Shown one piece after another: positions 34,186 through 44,712 of a DNA stretch of 64,000 nt. Position 1 is the first letter of the stretch. The number at the start of each line of letters is the position of its first letter. The DNA comes from an uncultured Synechococcaceae cyanobacterium (GTDB lineage: Bacteria; Cyanobacteriota; Cyanobacteriia; PCC-6307; Cyanobiaceae). A model generated the notes under the pieces. It saw only the letters and a program-made list of their open reading frames with translations, searched no databases and was not told the DNA's origin. Where the stretch lies: NCBI GenBank assembly GCA_902570945.1, contig CACGAJ010000003.1, forward strand, positions 1-64,000, written 5' to 3'. The translations under genes and the position numbers were made by a program.

Positions 34186-35244
34186 ATGCAAACCTATGGA
34201 AATCCAGATACTACCTATGGATGGTGGGCTGGTAATTCAGGTGTAGCAAATCGCTCAGGAAAATTCATTGCTGCTCATGTAGCTCATGCAGGATTAATTG
34301 TTTTCTGGGCGGGTGCATTCACCCTTTTTGAACTTTCACGATTTGACCCAAGCGTCCCAATGGGTCATCAACCTCTAATCGTTCTTCCTCACTTAGCAAC
34401 TCTTGGAATAGGGTTTGATGCTAATGGTGTTGCGATGGGAGATACTAAACCTGTTCTTGCGATAGCAATAGTTCACTTAGTTTCTTCTATGGTTTTAGCA
34501 GCCGGAGGACTTTTACACTCTTTACTTCTTCCTGGAAATCTAGAAGATTCTGATGTAGCAAGAGCTAGAAAATTCAATATTGAATGGGATAATCCAGACA
34601 AATTGACATTTATTCTTGGTCACCATTTAATTATTCTTGGTTTCGCAGTTATCGCTTTTGTTGAATGGGCAAGGGTTCATGGAATTTATGATCCAGCTAT
34701 TGGTTCTGTAAGACAGGTTGAGTATGAATTAAATTTGGCCAAAATTTGGAATCACCAAACAGACTTTTTGACTATTGATAGCCTTGAAGAAGTAATGGGA
34801 GGCCATGCTTTTCTTGCTTTCGTTGAGATCACTGGTGGTGCTTGGCATATTGCTACTAAGCAAGTTGGTGAATATACCAAATTTAAAGGTAAAGGACTTC
34901 TCTCTGCAGAAGCTGTTCTCTCATGGTCACTAGCTGGAATAGGCTGGATGGCTATTATTGCAGCCTTCTGGAGTGCAGCTAACACAACAGTTTATCCAAC
35001 TGAATTCTTTGGTGAACCACTTGAATTGAAGTTTAGTATTTCTCCTTATTGGGTTGATACTGTTGATCTTCCTGATGGTGAGTACACTTCAAGGGCATGG
35101 TTAGCTAATGTTCATTACTATTTTGGATTTTTCTTTATTCAAGGTCATCTATGGCACGCTTTAAGAGCACTAGGCTTTGATTTCAAGAGAGTTACAAATG
35201 CTATCAGTAATATTGATAGTGCAACAGTTACTCTTAAAGATTAA
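34186..35244 (+). CDS. pcbA: Prochlorophyte chlorophyll a/b-binding light-harvesting protein (Pcb)
   Basis: 352 aa six-TM IsiA/CP43-like; [53 protein letters not shown]. Confidence 0.93.
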   Translation: MQTYGNPDTTYGWWAGNSGVANRSGKFIAAHVAHAGLIVFWAGAFTLFELSRFDPSVPMGHQPLIVLPHLATLGIGFDANGVAMGDTKPVLAIAIVHLVSSMVLAAGGLLHSLLLPGNLEDSDVARARKFNIEWDNPDKLTFILGHHLIILGFAVIAFVEWARVHGIYDPAIGSVRQVEYELNLAKIWNHQTDFLTIDSLEEVMGGHAFLAFVEITGGAWHIATKQVGEYTKFKGKGLLSAEAVLSWSLAGIGWMAIIAAFWSAANTTVYPTEFFGEPLELKFSISPYWVDTVDLPDGEYTSRAWLANVHYYFGFFFIQGHLWHALRALGFDFKRVTNAISNIDSATVTLKD

Positions 35245-35268
35245 TTTTCAAACTTTCTTACCAATATC

Positions 35269-35297
35269 AAAAGGCTCCTTATACCGGAGCCTTTTTT
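35269..35297 (+). terminator. Rho-independent terminator after pcb
   Basis: aaaaGGCTCC-ttatacc-GGAGCCtttttt hairpin followed by T run. Confidence 0.85.
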
Positions 35298-35337
35298 ATT
35301 TGAAAAATTTTGTTTATTAATTTAAATTTAGAATTAT

Positions 35338-36726
35338 ATGTTTTTGAAATCATTGAATATTTTTTCGATTCATAATAAAGATATTTTTTCAAATTCTTTT
35401 TTGATAAGTTTTTTTGGATTGTTAATTATATTTTTTTTGTTGATTTTTGGAAGGAAATTTAAACTAGCTGTTCAACTCGAGAGATTTGGATTACCGATAG
35501 CAGTCATATCAGGAATTTTAGGTATATCTATAGGCCCATTTGGTGCGATACACTTTTTACCAAAAGAAACAATAAATGTTTGGAGTAATTTTCCTACTCC
35601 TCTTTTATCATTAGTCTTCGCAACTTTAATGATGGGAAGACCTATACCGAATATAAATGGTTTAGTTAAACCGATTTTTAATCAATTTCTATTAGCTCTT
35701 TCACTAGGTTTCGGACAATTTTTTGTCGGGGGCCTTGTTGTTAAATATTTTCTGCCTCCATCTATGGACGCAAATCCTCTAATGGGTTGTTTAATAGAGG
35801 TAGGTTTTGAGGGCGGTCATGGAGCTGCATCAATAATAGGTGAAAGTTTTAATAAACTAGGTTTCCCAAATGGTTTAGATCTTGGTTTGGCTATGGCAAC
35901 AATGGGTCTTTTATCCTCTTCAATATTGGGTAGCATATTCATCTTCCTTGGTAGATATTTAGGTCTTTCAGATACTGAGGAAATTCTTGAACAAAAAGAT
36001 ACCCTAAAGGGGAAAAATAAGACAGGAGATTTTGCTGATTTAAGAATTTTTATAATAAATCTAGGATTCTCCGGTTTGGCAATTTCTTTTGGTGTTTTGC
36101 TACTTAAATTTTTAAGGTATATTTCAAGTTATTTTGGTGATTTTTCTAAGGAAATTATTTTTTCGCTACCAGTATTCCCTTTTATCCTTATAGGTTCGCT
36201 CCTTATTAGATATATTTTAGAGAAAACAAAAAATACAGAATTTATTTCAAATATTCTGCAAAGGGAGATTGGTATTTTATCCACGGACTTGTTGATTTTT
36301 ACAGCTATGGCGAGTTTAGATATTGCAGTTGTTTTTGATAATTGGATACTTATTTTAGTGTTTACTATTTTCGGTTTATTTTGGAATTTAATCTGCATTG
36401 CATATTTCGCATACTTTATTTTTGATGATTATTGGTTTGAAAAAAGTTTGATAGAGTTTGGGAATTCTACAGGTGTAGTAGCTTCTGGTTTACTTCTTTT
36501 GAGGCTTGCAGATCCTAAAAATATTTCTAAGACTTTACCAATTTTTACTTCAAAACAGCTATTCGCTCAGTTAATTCTTTCTGGGGGACTATTCACAGTT
36601 CTTGCACCATTAATGATTTCTAAAATTGGTTTAGATTATTGGACAGAAATTTGTGCCCTAATTACATTCGCAATTCTTTTTATTGCATTGATTTTTAATA
36701 AAGTAGAGATGAAAAAGTTTCTATAA
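35338..36726 (+). CDS. Sodium/glutamate symporter (GltS)-like membrane protein
   Basis: 462 aa multi-TM; MGCLIEVGFEGGHGAASIIGESFNKLGFPNGLDLGLAMATMGLL. Confidence 0.75.
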   Translation: MFLKSLNIFSIHNKDIFSNSFLISFFGLLIIFFLLIFGRKFKLAVQLERFGLPIAVISGILGISIGPFGAIHFLPKETINVWSNFPTPLLSLVFATLMMGRPIPNINGLVKPIFNQFLLALSLGFGQFFVGGLVVKYFLPPSMDANPLMGCLIEVGFEGGHGAASIIGESFNKLGFPNGLDLGLAMATMGLLSSSILGSIFIFLGRYLGLSDTEEILEQKDTLKGKNKTGDFADLRIFIINLGFSGLAISFGVLLLKFLRYISSYFGDFSKEIIFSLPVFPFILIGSLLIRYILEKTKNTEFISNILQREIGILSTDLLIFTAMASLDIAVVFDNWILILVFTIFGLFWNLICIAYFAYFIFDDYWFEKSLIEFGNSTGVVASGLLLLRLADPKNISKTLPIFTSKQLFAQLILSGGLFTVLAPLMISKIGLDYWTEICALITFAILFIALIFNKVEMKKFL

Positions 36727-36762
36727 GAACCCTTAGAATGGTAAAAGCTAAATTTTATTTTA

Positions 36763-37020
36763 ATGTCATTTACTCCATACGATATTCCACCTCAAGAAAA
36801 TAAAGGGAAGTGGTTTAGGAGTCATTTACTCGGAAGGGAAATCGAACTTGGTGAATTGTATAGTCTTGGATCAAATGATTTAGATTTGCTTATGGCGGAG
36901 ACTGCAGAAATTAGAAGCGATCTTGATTTTAAGGAAAAAAATATAGGAAAATTTAGGACTGCAGGATATTTTTTGGAGCTAGCAAGAATAATTGAGAAAA
37001 GGAAGTTGTTGGAAAGTTAA
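36763..37020 (+). CDS. Conserved hypothetical protein
   Basis: 85 aa; clean ORF with intergenic spacing and typical codon use. Confidence 0.65.
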   Translation: MSFTPYDIPPQENKGKWFRSHLLGREIELGELYSLGSNDLDLLMAETAEIRSDLDFKEKNIGKFRTAGYFLELARIIEKRKLLES

Positions 37021-37676
37021 TTAGATGGGAAATAATTCTTCATAGAATTTGATCCCCATAATTCGTATTTATACATTAAAGATTTAAATTCTCTATTTTT
37101 CTCAAAGGAATCTAACCAGTTTTTTATTGGGGATTCAAAATAATTTTTTCTTTTTTGACTTTCACAAGCAATTCTAAATTGTCTTACAAAAGGCCAAATA
37201 GACCAATCAGCGATTGTGGGACTATCTCCAAAAAAGTATTTGTTTTCTGCAAGAAGTTCGTTCCATCTCTTTATAAATTTAATCGCATTTGTGAAATGAA
37301 ATTCTTCATCACTATTCTTATATCTTGTGGCATATTTAAATCGATCTAAATGATATTTGAATTCGTTATCGTTTTCATTAATTAATTCAAAAATATCTTC
37401 CTTTTTGTTCTCAGGGAAATAAATTAATTTGATGTTTTTCTTTTTTGACGCTGAGAGAGCCCATAGGATGATTTCAAGACTTTCTTCAATAACTTCACTA
37501 TTTTTTTTTATAAGTATTGGAACCGTTTTCGTCTTTGAATTATTTAAAAAATCTAGAGGTTTATTTTTTAAATCAATTTCTCTTATTTCTACTTTTATTT
37601 CACAAATTAAAAGGGCCCATCTTGCACGAATTGCATATGGACATCTTCGAAATGAATATAAAATATCGTTTTTCAT
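37017..37676 (-). CDS. Glutathione S-transferase-like protein
   Basis: LYSFRRCPYAIRARWALLICEIKVEIREIDLKNKP; KTVPILI; C-term GDSPTIADWSIWPFVRQF. Confidence 0.88.
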   Translation of the reverse strand: MKNDILYSFRRCPYAIRARWALLICEIKVEIREIDLKNKPLDFLNNSKTKTVPILIKKNSEVIEESLEIILWALSASKKKNIKLIYFPENKKEDIFELINENDNEFKYHLDRFKYATRYKNSDEEFHFTNAIKFIKRWNELLAENKYFFGDSPTIADWSIWPFVRQFRIACESQKRKNYFESPIKNWLDSFEKNREFKSLMYKYELWGSNSMKNYFPSN

Positions 37677-37750
37677 ATTGTAAAAACTTTTAATTTCCCT
37701 AATTCTTTTAGTATTATCTAAATAGGAACAGTATTAATTTTACAACGCAA

Positions 37751-38293
37751 ATGTCGGGATATGTTTATCTTATTAGAGTAGGTGACCTTTATAGGATTGG
37801 GAAAACGGACAATCTTGAAAAGAAAATTAAGAAATTAAAGCCAGATGAATTATTAACATCAATTATGACAAAGGAGCCAGAAACTCTTGAAGCAAGATTA
37901 CTAAGAAAATATAAGTCTCAAAGAATTCCTGAAACTGGTTATTTAAAGCTTTCTAAAAGACAAATTAGAGAATGTAAAAAGCAATTTGAATTAAAGGGTG
38001 GCTTACCTCATACTTTAGATGCTGAAGTTTCCATAACTCTATTTGCATCTTTTTTATTGTTTTCATTAAGTTCCTTTATTTTTAATTATTTAAATTTTGG
38101 ATTTGTAAAATCTATATCTTATTCTTTCGGGATGGCATCTCTACCAATGGTTATATTATTTATAACAGGTAGTTTTGGCGGATATTTTTCTGAAGATTTA
38201 TCTCTTTTTTCATTGTTAACTAATCGAATAAAAGGTTTATTTATTGCAATTGCAATGCTTTCAATGGCTTACTTAATTTTCAATTTAGGTTAA
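37751..38293 (+). CDS. GIY-YIG/T5orf172-like domain with C-terminal membrane segment
   Basis: GYVYLIRVGDLYRIGKTDNLEKKIKKLKPDELLTSIMTKEPETLEARLLRKYKSQRI...YLKLSKRQI followed by 3 to 4 hydrophobic segments. Confidence 0.7.
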   Translation: MSGYVYLIRVGDLYRIGKTDNLEKKIKKLKPDELLTSIMTKEPETLEARLLRKYKSQRIPETGYLKLSKRQIRECKKQFELKGGLPHTLDAEVSITLFASFLLFSLSSFIFNYLNFGFVKSISYSFGMASLPMVILFITGSFGGYFSEDLSLFSLLTNRIKGLFIAIAMLSMAYLIFNLG

Positions 38294-38997
38294 ATTTCAT
38301 AATTACAATTTAAGGCAATTTCAAATGGAACTGATTGGGTAGGTAACTTCAGAATAGTTGAGCATATTTCTGCAATATCTTCAGGTTGTGTCATGCTTGA
38401 TTTGTCTAAGGAAGAGATATTTTGGGCCATTTTTGTATTAACCCAGCTTGGGCAAATTGCTGAAACCCTTATATCTTTATCCCAACCTTTATTTTTCATC
38501 GTCTGGCATAATCCCATCAAAGCAAACTTTGAAGAAGAATAAGCGGCTAAATCACCTTTAGATCTTTTCCCACTCATTGAAACTAAAACAATAATTCTTC
38601 CTCTGCCTGAGGTGCATAAATGATCCCAAGAAAGCCTACATAAATTCCAAATTGCCAAAAAATTGATATTTAATGTATTTAAAATATCTTCTTCATCACC
38701 ATCTTTGTATAAGAAAGGAACTTTCGATAATACTCCAGAACAATTTATTACTGAATCAAATCCTCCAAATTCATCTACGGTATTCTTTATCCAATTTTCA
38801 GCTGTAATTTTTTTTAATGCATCATAATGATTGATTAAAATTTTCCCTTCTGGCCATTTATTCGGATCAATAGCACTTCCTTTTAATGATTCTAAATCTC
38901 TTATGCCAACACTAATTCTATTTCCTTCTTTTAATTCTTTAAGTGCAATATTAAGTCCAATACCTCTAGTGGCTCCACTTATTAGTATGGTTCTCAT
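38290..38997 (-). CDS. Short-chain dehydrogenase/reductase
   Basis: ISGATRGIGLNIALKEL, NCSGVL, YSSSKFALMGL. Confidence 0.9.
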   Translation of the reverse strand: MRTILISGATRGIGLNIALKELKEGNRISVGIRDLESLKGSAIDPNKWPEGKILINHYDALKKITAENWIKNTVDEFGGFDSVINCSGVLSKVPFLYKDGDEEDILNTLNINFLAIWNLCRLSWDHLCTSGRGRIIVLVSMSGKRSKGDLAAYSSSKFALMGLCQTMKNKGWDKDIRVSAICPSWVNTKMAQNISSLDKSSMTQPEDIAEICSTILKLPTQSVPFEIALNCNYEI

Positions 38998-39004
38998 TGT
39001 TAAA

Positions 39005-40288
39005 CTATATGTTTGGGAATATTATCCTAAGTAACATTTTAAATTCTCTCCCATGCATAATCATAAGACCTTTCTTTACACTCCATGGAGCCTTTATAAA
39101 CATTACGCACATCGCATATACAATCTCTTTTAAGGAAAGAGTATCAGTTAGAAAACCATACCATTGATTTTTAGGTAGTCGGAAAAAACTGCCAAAAAAT
39201 TCTCTCAACAGTTTCTCGTCAAACCTTATGAGTTTTTCTAATCCAAATTGGTAAAGTGATTTCTTCCTAATTAATTCTTTTGACCATAGGGTTTCCCAAC
39301 CTTTTCTAGCAATATGATAGGAACTTAGATTTTTGTTTTTAATTGCTTCTGAGACTGCCTTGGCGACAAGTGGAGCTCTTCTTAAGACATTACCAATTAA
39401 ATATCCAGATGCAGGATGTACCATTGAAGCAGCGCCACCATATCCAAGTATTTGTTGTTTGAAATCTGGGATTGGCATATTCATAGGGAGAAATAAGCCA
39501 AGCTCTTCATGTTGCATGCTTGTGATTGATATATTTCGATAAGAAAGCCTCTTCTCTAGTCTATCTTTTAAATTTTCCATTGTTAGAGGATTTACTAAAC
39601 CAAGAGATGTCTCTTCAAGAAAATATTTCCCATCCCCCATATCCATGGCATATAGAAAAGTGGGCGGTTCTTTTTTTTGCTCATCGTTAAGATGGTCATT
39701 TCTATAATCCATTAATACAAACTGCCCTTTCTTAAGTGGAGGTTTACTAAAGTTACCAACTATCCCATAACAAGTTTGGACTGCTAATGGACCACACGAT
39801 TTTAATTTAAGAAAAACAGGATCATATCCTGTTGCATCTACTACTAATCTTGCAGAGTAATTCTTACCATCCTTTGTAGTTACTGTACTTGTGTATTTTT
39901 CAAAATGTATTTTGTTTGCAAAGCCTTGATGCCATTTAATAAGAGACTTATTGCATTCATTAAACCAATAATTGTGGAGTTTCTTCTTATCAAATAGTCC
40001 ATAATCTAGTGAATGTTCCGTGGCTTTATTCTCATCGTCCTTTTCTTCTAAAGCGCCATGCCCAAAAAAACTAACAGTATTTTTCCATCTATATTCAAGT
40101 AAATCCTGAAGCCCGAGTTGATCAACTTCTTTCCCCCAAATGCCATATGTGTTTGGCCAAGGTTCATCCGGCCCATTTGGAGAAAGCACTTCAACATTTA
40201 ATTTTTCCTTCCCTAAAGCTGAGGCAATTGCCATACCTGCAGGCCCTGCACCCAAAACAAGAACATCTGGCATATTTTCTTTTGACAT
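39005..40288 (-). CDS. crtL: Lycopene cyclase (likely epsilon-type, CrtL-e)
   Basis: VLVLGAGPAGMAIASAL, EPWPNTYGIWGKEVDQLGL, VVDATGYDP, GYGGAASMVHPASGYLIGNVLRRAP; subtype inferred from recalled Prochlorococcus gene order only. Confidence 0.85.
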   Translation of the reverse strand: MSKENMPDVLVLGAGPAGMAIASALGKEKLNVEVLSPNGPDEPWPNTYGIWGKEVDQLGLQDLLEYRWKNTVSFFGHGALEEKDDENKATEHSLDYGLFDKKKLHNYWFNECNKSLIKWHQGFANKIHFEKYTSTVTTKDGKNYSARLVVDATGYDPVFLKLKSCGPLAVQTCYGIVGNFSKPPLKKGQFVLMDYRNDHLNDEQKKEPPTFLYAMDMGDGKYFLEETSLGLVNPLTMENLKDRLEKRLSYRNISITSMQHEELGLFLPMNMPIPDFKQQILGYGGAASMVHPASGYLIGNVLRRAPLVAKAVSEAIKNKNLSSYHIARKGWETLWSKELIRKKSLYQFGLEKLIRFDEKLLREFFGSFFRLPKNQWYGFLTDTLSLKEIVYAMCVMFIKAPWSVKKGLMIMHGREFKMLLRIIFPNI

Positions 40289-40512
40289 TAAATATAAATT
40301 TTATGATTAAAGAAATTTATGGAACAAATTATTACTTCTGCGTCTAGGATTATATATTTCATCCAATACTTGTAATGAGAGTAGATTAATAATAATCAAA
40401 TTACTCAATTACTAGTGACTAAGTTTTCAGTGTTTTAACAATAATTTATAAGATTACAAAATAAAAAATAATTAAAAAATTTTTTATTATAAAAAAAAAT
40501 ATAGCTAGTTTA

Positions 40513-41514
40513 ATGATTAAAAATAAAAATTATTTAATTACTGGAGGTAACTCAGGCATAGGGCTTTTTGCCATCATTAATTTACTAAAGACGAAAAATA
40601 ATTTATACGTTGTAATAAAATCTGAATTAAGAAAGCATGAATTTCTCAAAACAATTGAGAAATATTTTGATAAAAATTACCTAAGTAAATATTTACATAT
40701 TATTGAAAATTGTGATCTTTCAAATCTAGAGAATATTAAAAAAATTAAGGATTACTTTATTAGTAAAAAGATTTTCTTAGATGTTGTTGTTTTAAATGCA
40801 GGATTGCAATATACGGGTTCTTTTTACCCTAAAGTATCAAAACAAGGCATAGAACTAACTTTTGCAGTTAATCATCTTGCACATTTTTACTTAGTGAACA
40901 TCTTAAAAGATCTAGTTAGAGATAAAGAAGAATCTAGAATCATTATTACATCATCAGATGTACACGATCCCAATAGCTCAGGTGGAAATATAGGAAAGAA
41001 AGCTGGGCTTAATAATCTAATTGATTTTAGAAAAAAAGTTATGGGTCAATTTTTAAATTTTAATGCTGATGAAGCTTATAAAAATAGTAAGTTATGTAAT
41101 ATTTTGTTTGCTAAAGAACTTGAAAAAAAATTAAAAATTTCTTCTAGTAGAATTTCCGTAATTACTTGGGCTCCTGGTCTAGTAATACCAAATGATGATT
41201 CCGGTTTTTTTCGATATAGTAAGCGTTTTAATCTCTTTGGATATTTAATTTTTTCAAAAGCTGCAAAAAATATTTTAGGAATTTCTGAAAGCATAGAAAA
41301 TGCTGGTAAGATACTTTCTGAAATTGTTCTCGATTCAAGTTTAAATAATATTGGGTACGTTCATTTAAGTAATAAACTTATATCTTTTAAAAAACATAAA
41401 TTAATTGAAAGTAAGGTTAGTGATGAGGCAAATAATTCTGAGTTGGCATCAAAACTCTGGATTTTAAGTGAAGAGATTTGTAGATCATTTGGCTTTGTTA
41501 CTTTCAATATTTAA
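40513..41514 (+). CDS. SDR protein similar to light-dependent protochlorophyllide reductase family
   Basis: LITGGNSGIGLFAI, VLNAGLQYTGSFYPKVSKQGIELTFAVNHLAHFYL, AYKNSKLCNILFAKEL. Confidence 0.8.
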   Translation: MIKNKNYLITGGNSGIGLFAIINLLKTKNNLYVVIKSELRKHEFLKTIEKYFDKNYLSKYLHIIENCDLSNLENIKKIKDYFISKKIFLDVVVLNAGLQYTGSFYPKVSKQGIELTFAVNHLAHFYLVNILKDLVRDKEESRIIITSSDVHDPNSSGGNIGKKAGLNNLIDFRKKVMGQFLNFNADEAYKNSKLCNILFAKELEKKLKISSSRISVITWAPGLVIPNDDSGFFRYSKRFNLFGYLIFSKAAKNILGISESIENAGKILSEIVLDSSLNNIGYVHLSNKLISFKKHKLIESKVSDEANNSELASKLWILSEEICRSFGFVTFNI

Positions 41515-42522
41515 GGTTTGTGTTGGGAATGCAAACTCTATATTATTAACAGCAAATTCCTCAATAATTCTTAAATTTATAGATTGTTGAGCTTCCATCG
41601 CAGCGAGATAATTATTTGTTGGGATGTAATAAACAAGTTCGAAATTAAGACTGAAGTCTCCGAAATCCGTGAAATGACATCTATCAAAAGACGCGTCTTT
41701 TGTTTCTTCAACTATTTTTTTAATTATTTTTGGAATCAATTTCATAAGTTTTGGAGAGGTTTCATAAACAACTCCCAATTTATGCACTAACCTCCTTTTT
41801 TCCATTTGTGCGTAATTTGAAATTATTCCATTTGTTAAGGCGCTGTTGCTCATTACTATTACTTCTCCATTAATACTTCTTATCCTTGAGGATCGTACTC
41901 CCACTCTCTCAACCATTCCGAGGACTCCATCAGATTTTATAAACTCACCTTTTTGAAAAGGTTTATCAAGCAAAATTGTTATATATTCAAAAAACTCCTG
42001 AACGGGATCTTTCAAAGCTAATCCTGCTCCAATTCCTCCGGCACTTAGTAAAGCCCAAATAGCAGTCATTTGAACACCTATATTTTGTAAGAAAAATATT
42101 GAGCCAATGGTCCATGTTAATGCTTTTATCAATGGAGTTAGTGAAGATACCATTGAACTAATTGAGGAATCATTAATTTTCGAGGTCGATTCTGTTAAAG
42201 ATCTTATTAAAACTTTGTTGAGAGCTTTTATGATGATTATTAATATAAATAATTTCAAAATATTCAATAAGACAGAGATGAAAGTTATTTCATCAGCAAA
42301 AAAATAGTCAATTGAAAAATAAAATGAGAGGAGGAACCCTGTAGGTTTTATAATTCCAGAGATTACCTCAAAAATAAAATCATCGAAATTTGTTTTTGTT
42401 CTTTTGGAAATCTTTTTAAAAAATGTTTTTGAAAGTTTAGAAATTATTATCGATAATAAAGTTCCAATAAAAAATATAGATATTGCCAGAAGGAAGTTTT
42501 CATTAACTAATTTCATATTCAA
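41485..42522 (-). CDS. MscS-family mechanosensitive ion channel
   Basis: LLSAGGIGAGLALKDPVQEFFEYITILLDKPFQKGEFIKSDGVLGMVERVGVRSSRIRSINGEVIVMSNS. Confidence 0.92.
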   Translation of the reverse strand: MNMKLVNENFLLAISIFFIGTLLSIIISKLSKTFFKKISKRTKTNFDDFIFEVISGIIKPTGFLLSFYFSIDYFFADEITFISVLLNILKLFILIIIIKALNKVLIRSLTESTSKINDSSISSMVSSLTPLIKALTWTIGSIFFLQNIGVQMTAIWALLSAGGIGAGLALKDPVQEFFEYITILLDKPFQKGEFIKSDGVLGMVERVGVRSSRIRSINGEVIVMSNSALTNGIISNYAQMEKRRLVHKLGVVYETSPKLMKLIPKIIKKIVEETKDASFDRCHFTDFGDFSLNFELVYYIPTNNYLAAMEAQQSINLRIIEEFAVNNIEFAFPTQTLNIESNKAK

Positions 42523-42594
42523 ATAAAACCTAAAAATTTATCTCTAATAAAATTTTAAATTATCTCTAAACAACAAACCAGTCTTTATTTTTCT

Positions 42595-43164
42595 TTAACT
42601 CAATATTATATTTCTAATTTCTTTAAATTCTTTTCTATCCGCAGTTTTGCATAACTCAAAAATTATTGATTCAGTTGTTGTTAAGATCGCCCCACTCTGA
42701 TTCATTCTTTGTAATGCTATTTCGTGATCTACTCTATTTCGACTCCCCATGGCATCTGATATAAGAATAACTTCAAATCCTTTTTGTAAACAATCTAATA
42801 CTGTTTGTTGAATGCAAATATGCGTTTCGATCCCACAAACTATCAAATTACTAATTTTCTTATTTTTAAGTTCATTTAAAAAATCTTGTATATTAGCTAA
42901 GCTAAATACCATCTTTTCGATCTTTTTAAATCGAGCTTTGGGTAATAATTCAGGGATCGTTTCTCCCAACTTGAGTGGGTTCTGCTCAGATATAAATATG
43001 TTTTCTTCTAAAATTTGGTAAGCATTAACTAGCTTTTTGATGTTTTTTATTATTGAATCCTTATTAAAAATTGGTCTTATAATTTTTTCCTGAATATCAA
43101 TAATTAGCAAGGCGTTTACTTTTGAGGAAAGTTTGTCAGAAGAGTTTTCATGGTCCTTCATCAT
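42595..43164 (-). CDS. Isochorismatase/nicotinamidase-family hydrolase
   Basis: NALLIIDIQEKII, ISNLIVCGIETHICIQQTVLDCLQKGFEVILISDAMGSR. Confidence 0.9.
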   Translation of the reverse strand: MMKDHENSSDKLSSKVNALLIIDIQEKIIRPIFNKDSIIKNIKKLVNAYQILEENIFISEQNPLKLGETIPELLPKARFKKIEKMVFSLANIQDFLNELKNKKISNLIVCGIETHICIQQTVLDCLQKGFEVILISDAMGSRNRVDHEIALQRMNQSGAILTTTESIIFELCKTADRKEFKEIRNIILS

Positions 43165-43280
43165 TTCTATATAAAGTTATATTCAACATAATATTTTGAA
43201 GAACTTTAGTAAACATTTTAAATCAAAAAGTTGTTTTACTCTCATCTAGAGTTATTATTGAGAATAGTAATTGGTTACTT

Positions 43281-43733
43281 TTGTCATTATCCTCGCAATA
43301 CAATGTCATTACATCCCCTCTTGGTGATGGTTTACATAAAGATGGGAAGAGGTTAACTCCTCAGAGGCTAAAGGTTCTTAATTTATTTGAAAATATTGGC
43401 TCTGGAAAGCATCTTAGTGCTGAAGAGGTTCATGAAAAGTTAGTTAAAACAAGCTCCAAAGTTTCACTAGCAACAATTTATAGAACTTTAAGACTTTTAG
43501 TGCAAATGGGTTTGCTTCATGAATTAGAACTCAGTGAGGGTGGACACAGATATGAATTGCTAAGTAACGACACACCGGATCATCATCATTTGATTTGTAT
43601 TAGGTGTGGAAGAACAGAAGAATTTGAAAATGACGAAGTTTTAGAAGCAGGCAAAGTTGCAGCAAAAGTTAATGGTTTTAAACTAATTGAATCCTCTTTA
43701 AATGTAAGAGCTATTTGTCCTAATTGCATTTAG
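43281..43733 (+). CDS. fur: Fur-family transcriptional regulator
   Basis: RLTPQRLKVLNLFENIGSGKHLSAEEVHEKL, VSLATIYRTLRLLVQMGLL, DHHHLICIRCGRTEEFE; TTG start. Confidence 0.92.
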   Translation: MSLSSQYNVITSPLGDGLHKDGKRLTPQRLKVLNLFENIGSGKHLSAEEVHEKLVKTSSKVSLATIYRTLRLLVQMGLLHELELSEGGHRYELLSNDTPDHHHLICIRCGRTEEFENDEVLEAGKVAAKVNGFKLIESSLNVRAICPNCI

Positions 43734-43739
43734 AAAGTT

Positions 43740-44672
43740 TTAACTTAAAGTTCCTCCACAACTTGAACCTGCGCCTGCAGTGCAAGCAAAACAATGTTCT
43801 TTTACCGCTACCCCGTAGTCAAAAGTAAATGATTCATCCAATAGATCAAAAAGTGTCTTTGGTCCTTTATTCTCTCTAAAATTTATCTGTTGGTTAAAGT
43901 CACAATCATAAATTTCTCCTAGCCAATTTACGCTAATTGTCCTTTTACACATAAGATTTTCTAAATTTTTTTCATTAAAATTTTCTTTTAGTAATTTGTA
44001 ATAAGTATTTAGTTTCCCTTCTCTTCTTAGAGATTCTTCATATCTATTTATTGGCATATTAGTTATTGTGTATAAATTATTAAAAACGATATTGTATTTT
44101 TCGAATAGTATTTTTTTATAATCCTTCTCTAATATTTCCTGAGAAGGAGGAAGAATTGGGCTTACAGGATTGTAAACAAGGTTTAACTGTAATCCATTTT
44201 CTATCTTTCCATAGCCCAAATCATTAAGAATTTTTATGGCATTAATACTTTTTTCAAAAACCCCAAACCCCCTTTGAAAATCAACATTATTTTTTTCATA
44301 ACACGGTAGTGAAGCAGTAACTATCACTTTATTCTTTGCAAGAAATTGAGGAAGATCTTCATACCCCTCTTCAAAGAAAATTGTCAAATTGCACCTATCA
44401 ATAATATCAACTTGTTTTGTGCTTAAACTGGTTATTAGGTTTTTAAATTCCGGGTGGAGTTCTGGCGCTCCACCTGTAATATCTAAAGTCTTGATTTTGT
44501 ATTTTTCAATGATCTTTGGGATAAGAGATATCATCTCATTGGCCATCTTTTCAGTCCTTAAGGGACTCGAATTGACATGACAATGCTTACAAGCCTGATT
44601 GCATTTATAACCTATGTTAATTTGCAATGTTTCTATAGGTTCTTTATATATTGAGGGGAATTTTTCTTTCAT
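43740..44672 (-). CDS. arsS: Arsenosugar biosynthesis radical SAM protein ArsS-like
   Basis: QINIGYKCNQACKHCHVNSSPLRTEKM, LDITGGAPELHPEFKNLI, KEHCFACTAGAGSSCGGTLS. Confidence 0.85.
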   Translation of the reverse strand: MKEKFPSIYKEPIETLQINIGYKCNQACKHCHVNSSPLRTEKMANEMISLIPKIIEKYKIKTLDITGGAPELHPEFKNLITSLSTKQVDIIDRCNLTIFFEEGYEDLPQFLAKNKVIVTASLPCYEKNNVDFQRGFGVFEKSINAIKILNDLGYGKIENGLQLNLVYNPVSPILPPSQEILEKDYKKILFEKYNIVFNNLYTITNMPINRYEESLRREGKLNTYYKLLKENFNEKNLENLMCKRTISVNWLGEIYDCDFNQQINFRENKGPKTLFDLLDESFTFDYGVAVKEHCFACTAGAGSSCGGTLS

Positions 44673-44712
44673 GAATCTATTATTTATAAATTGTCATTCG
44701 AAAATTAAAAAG

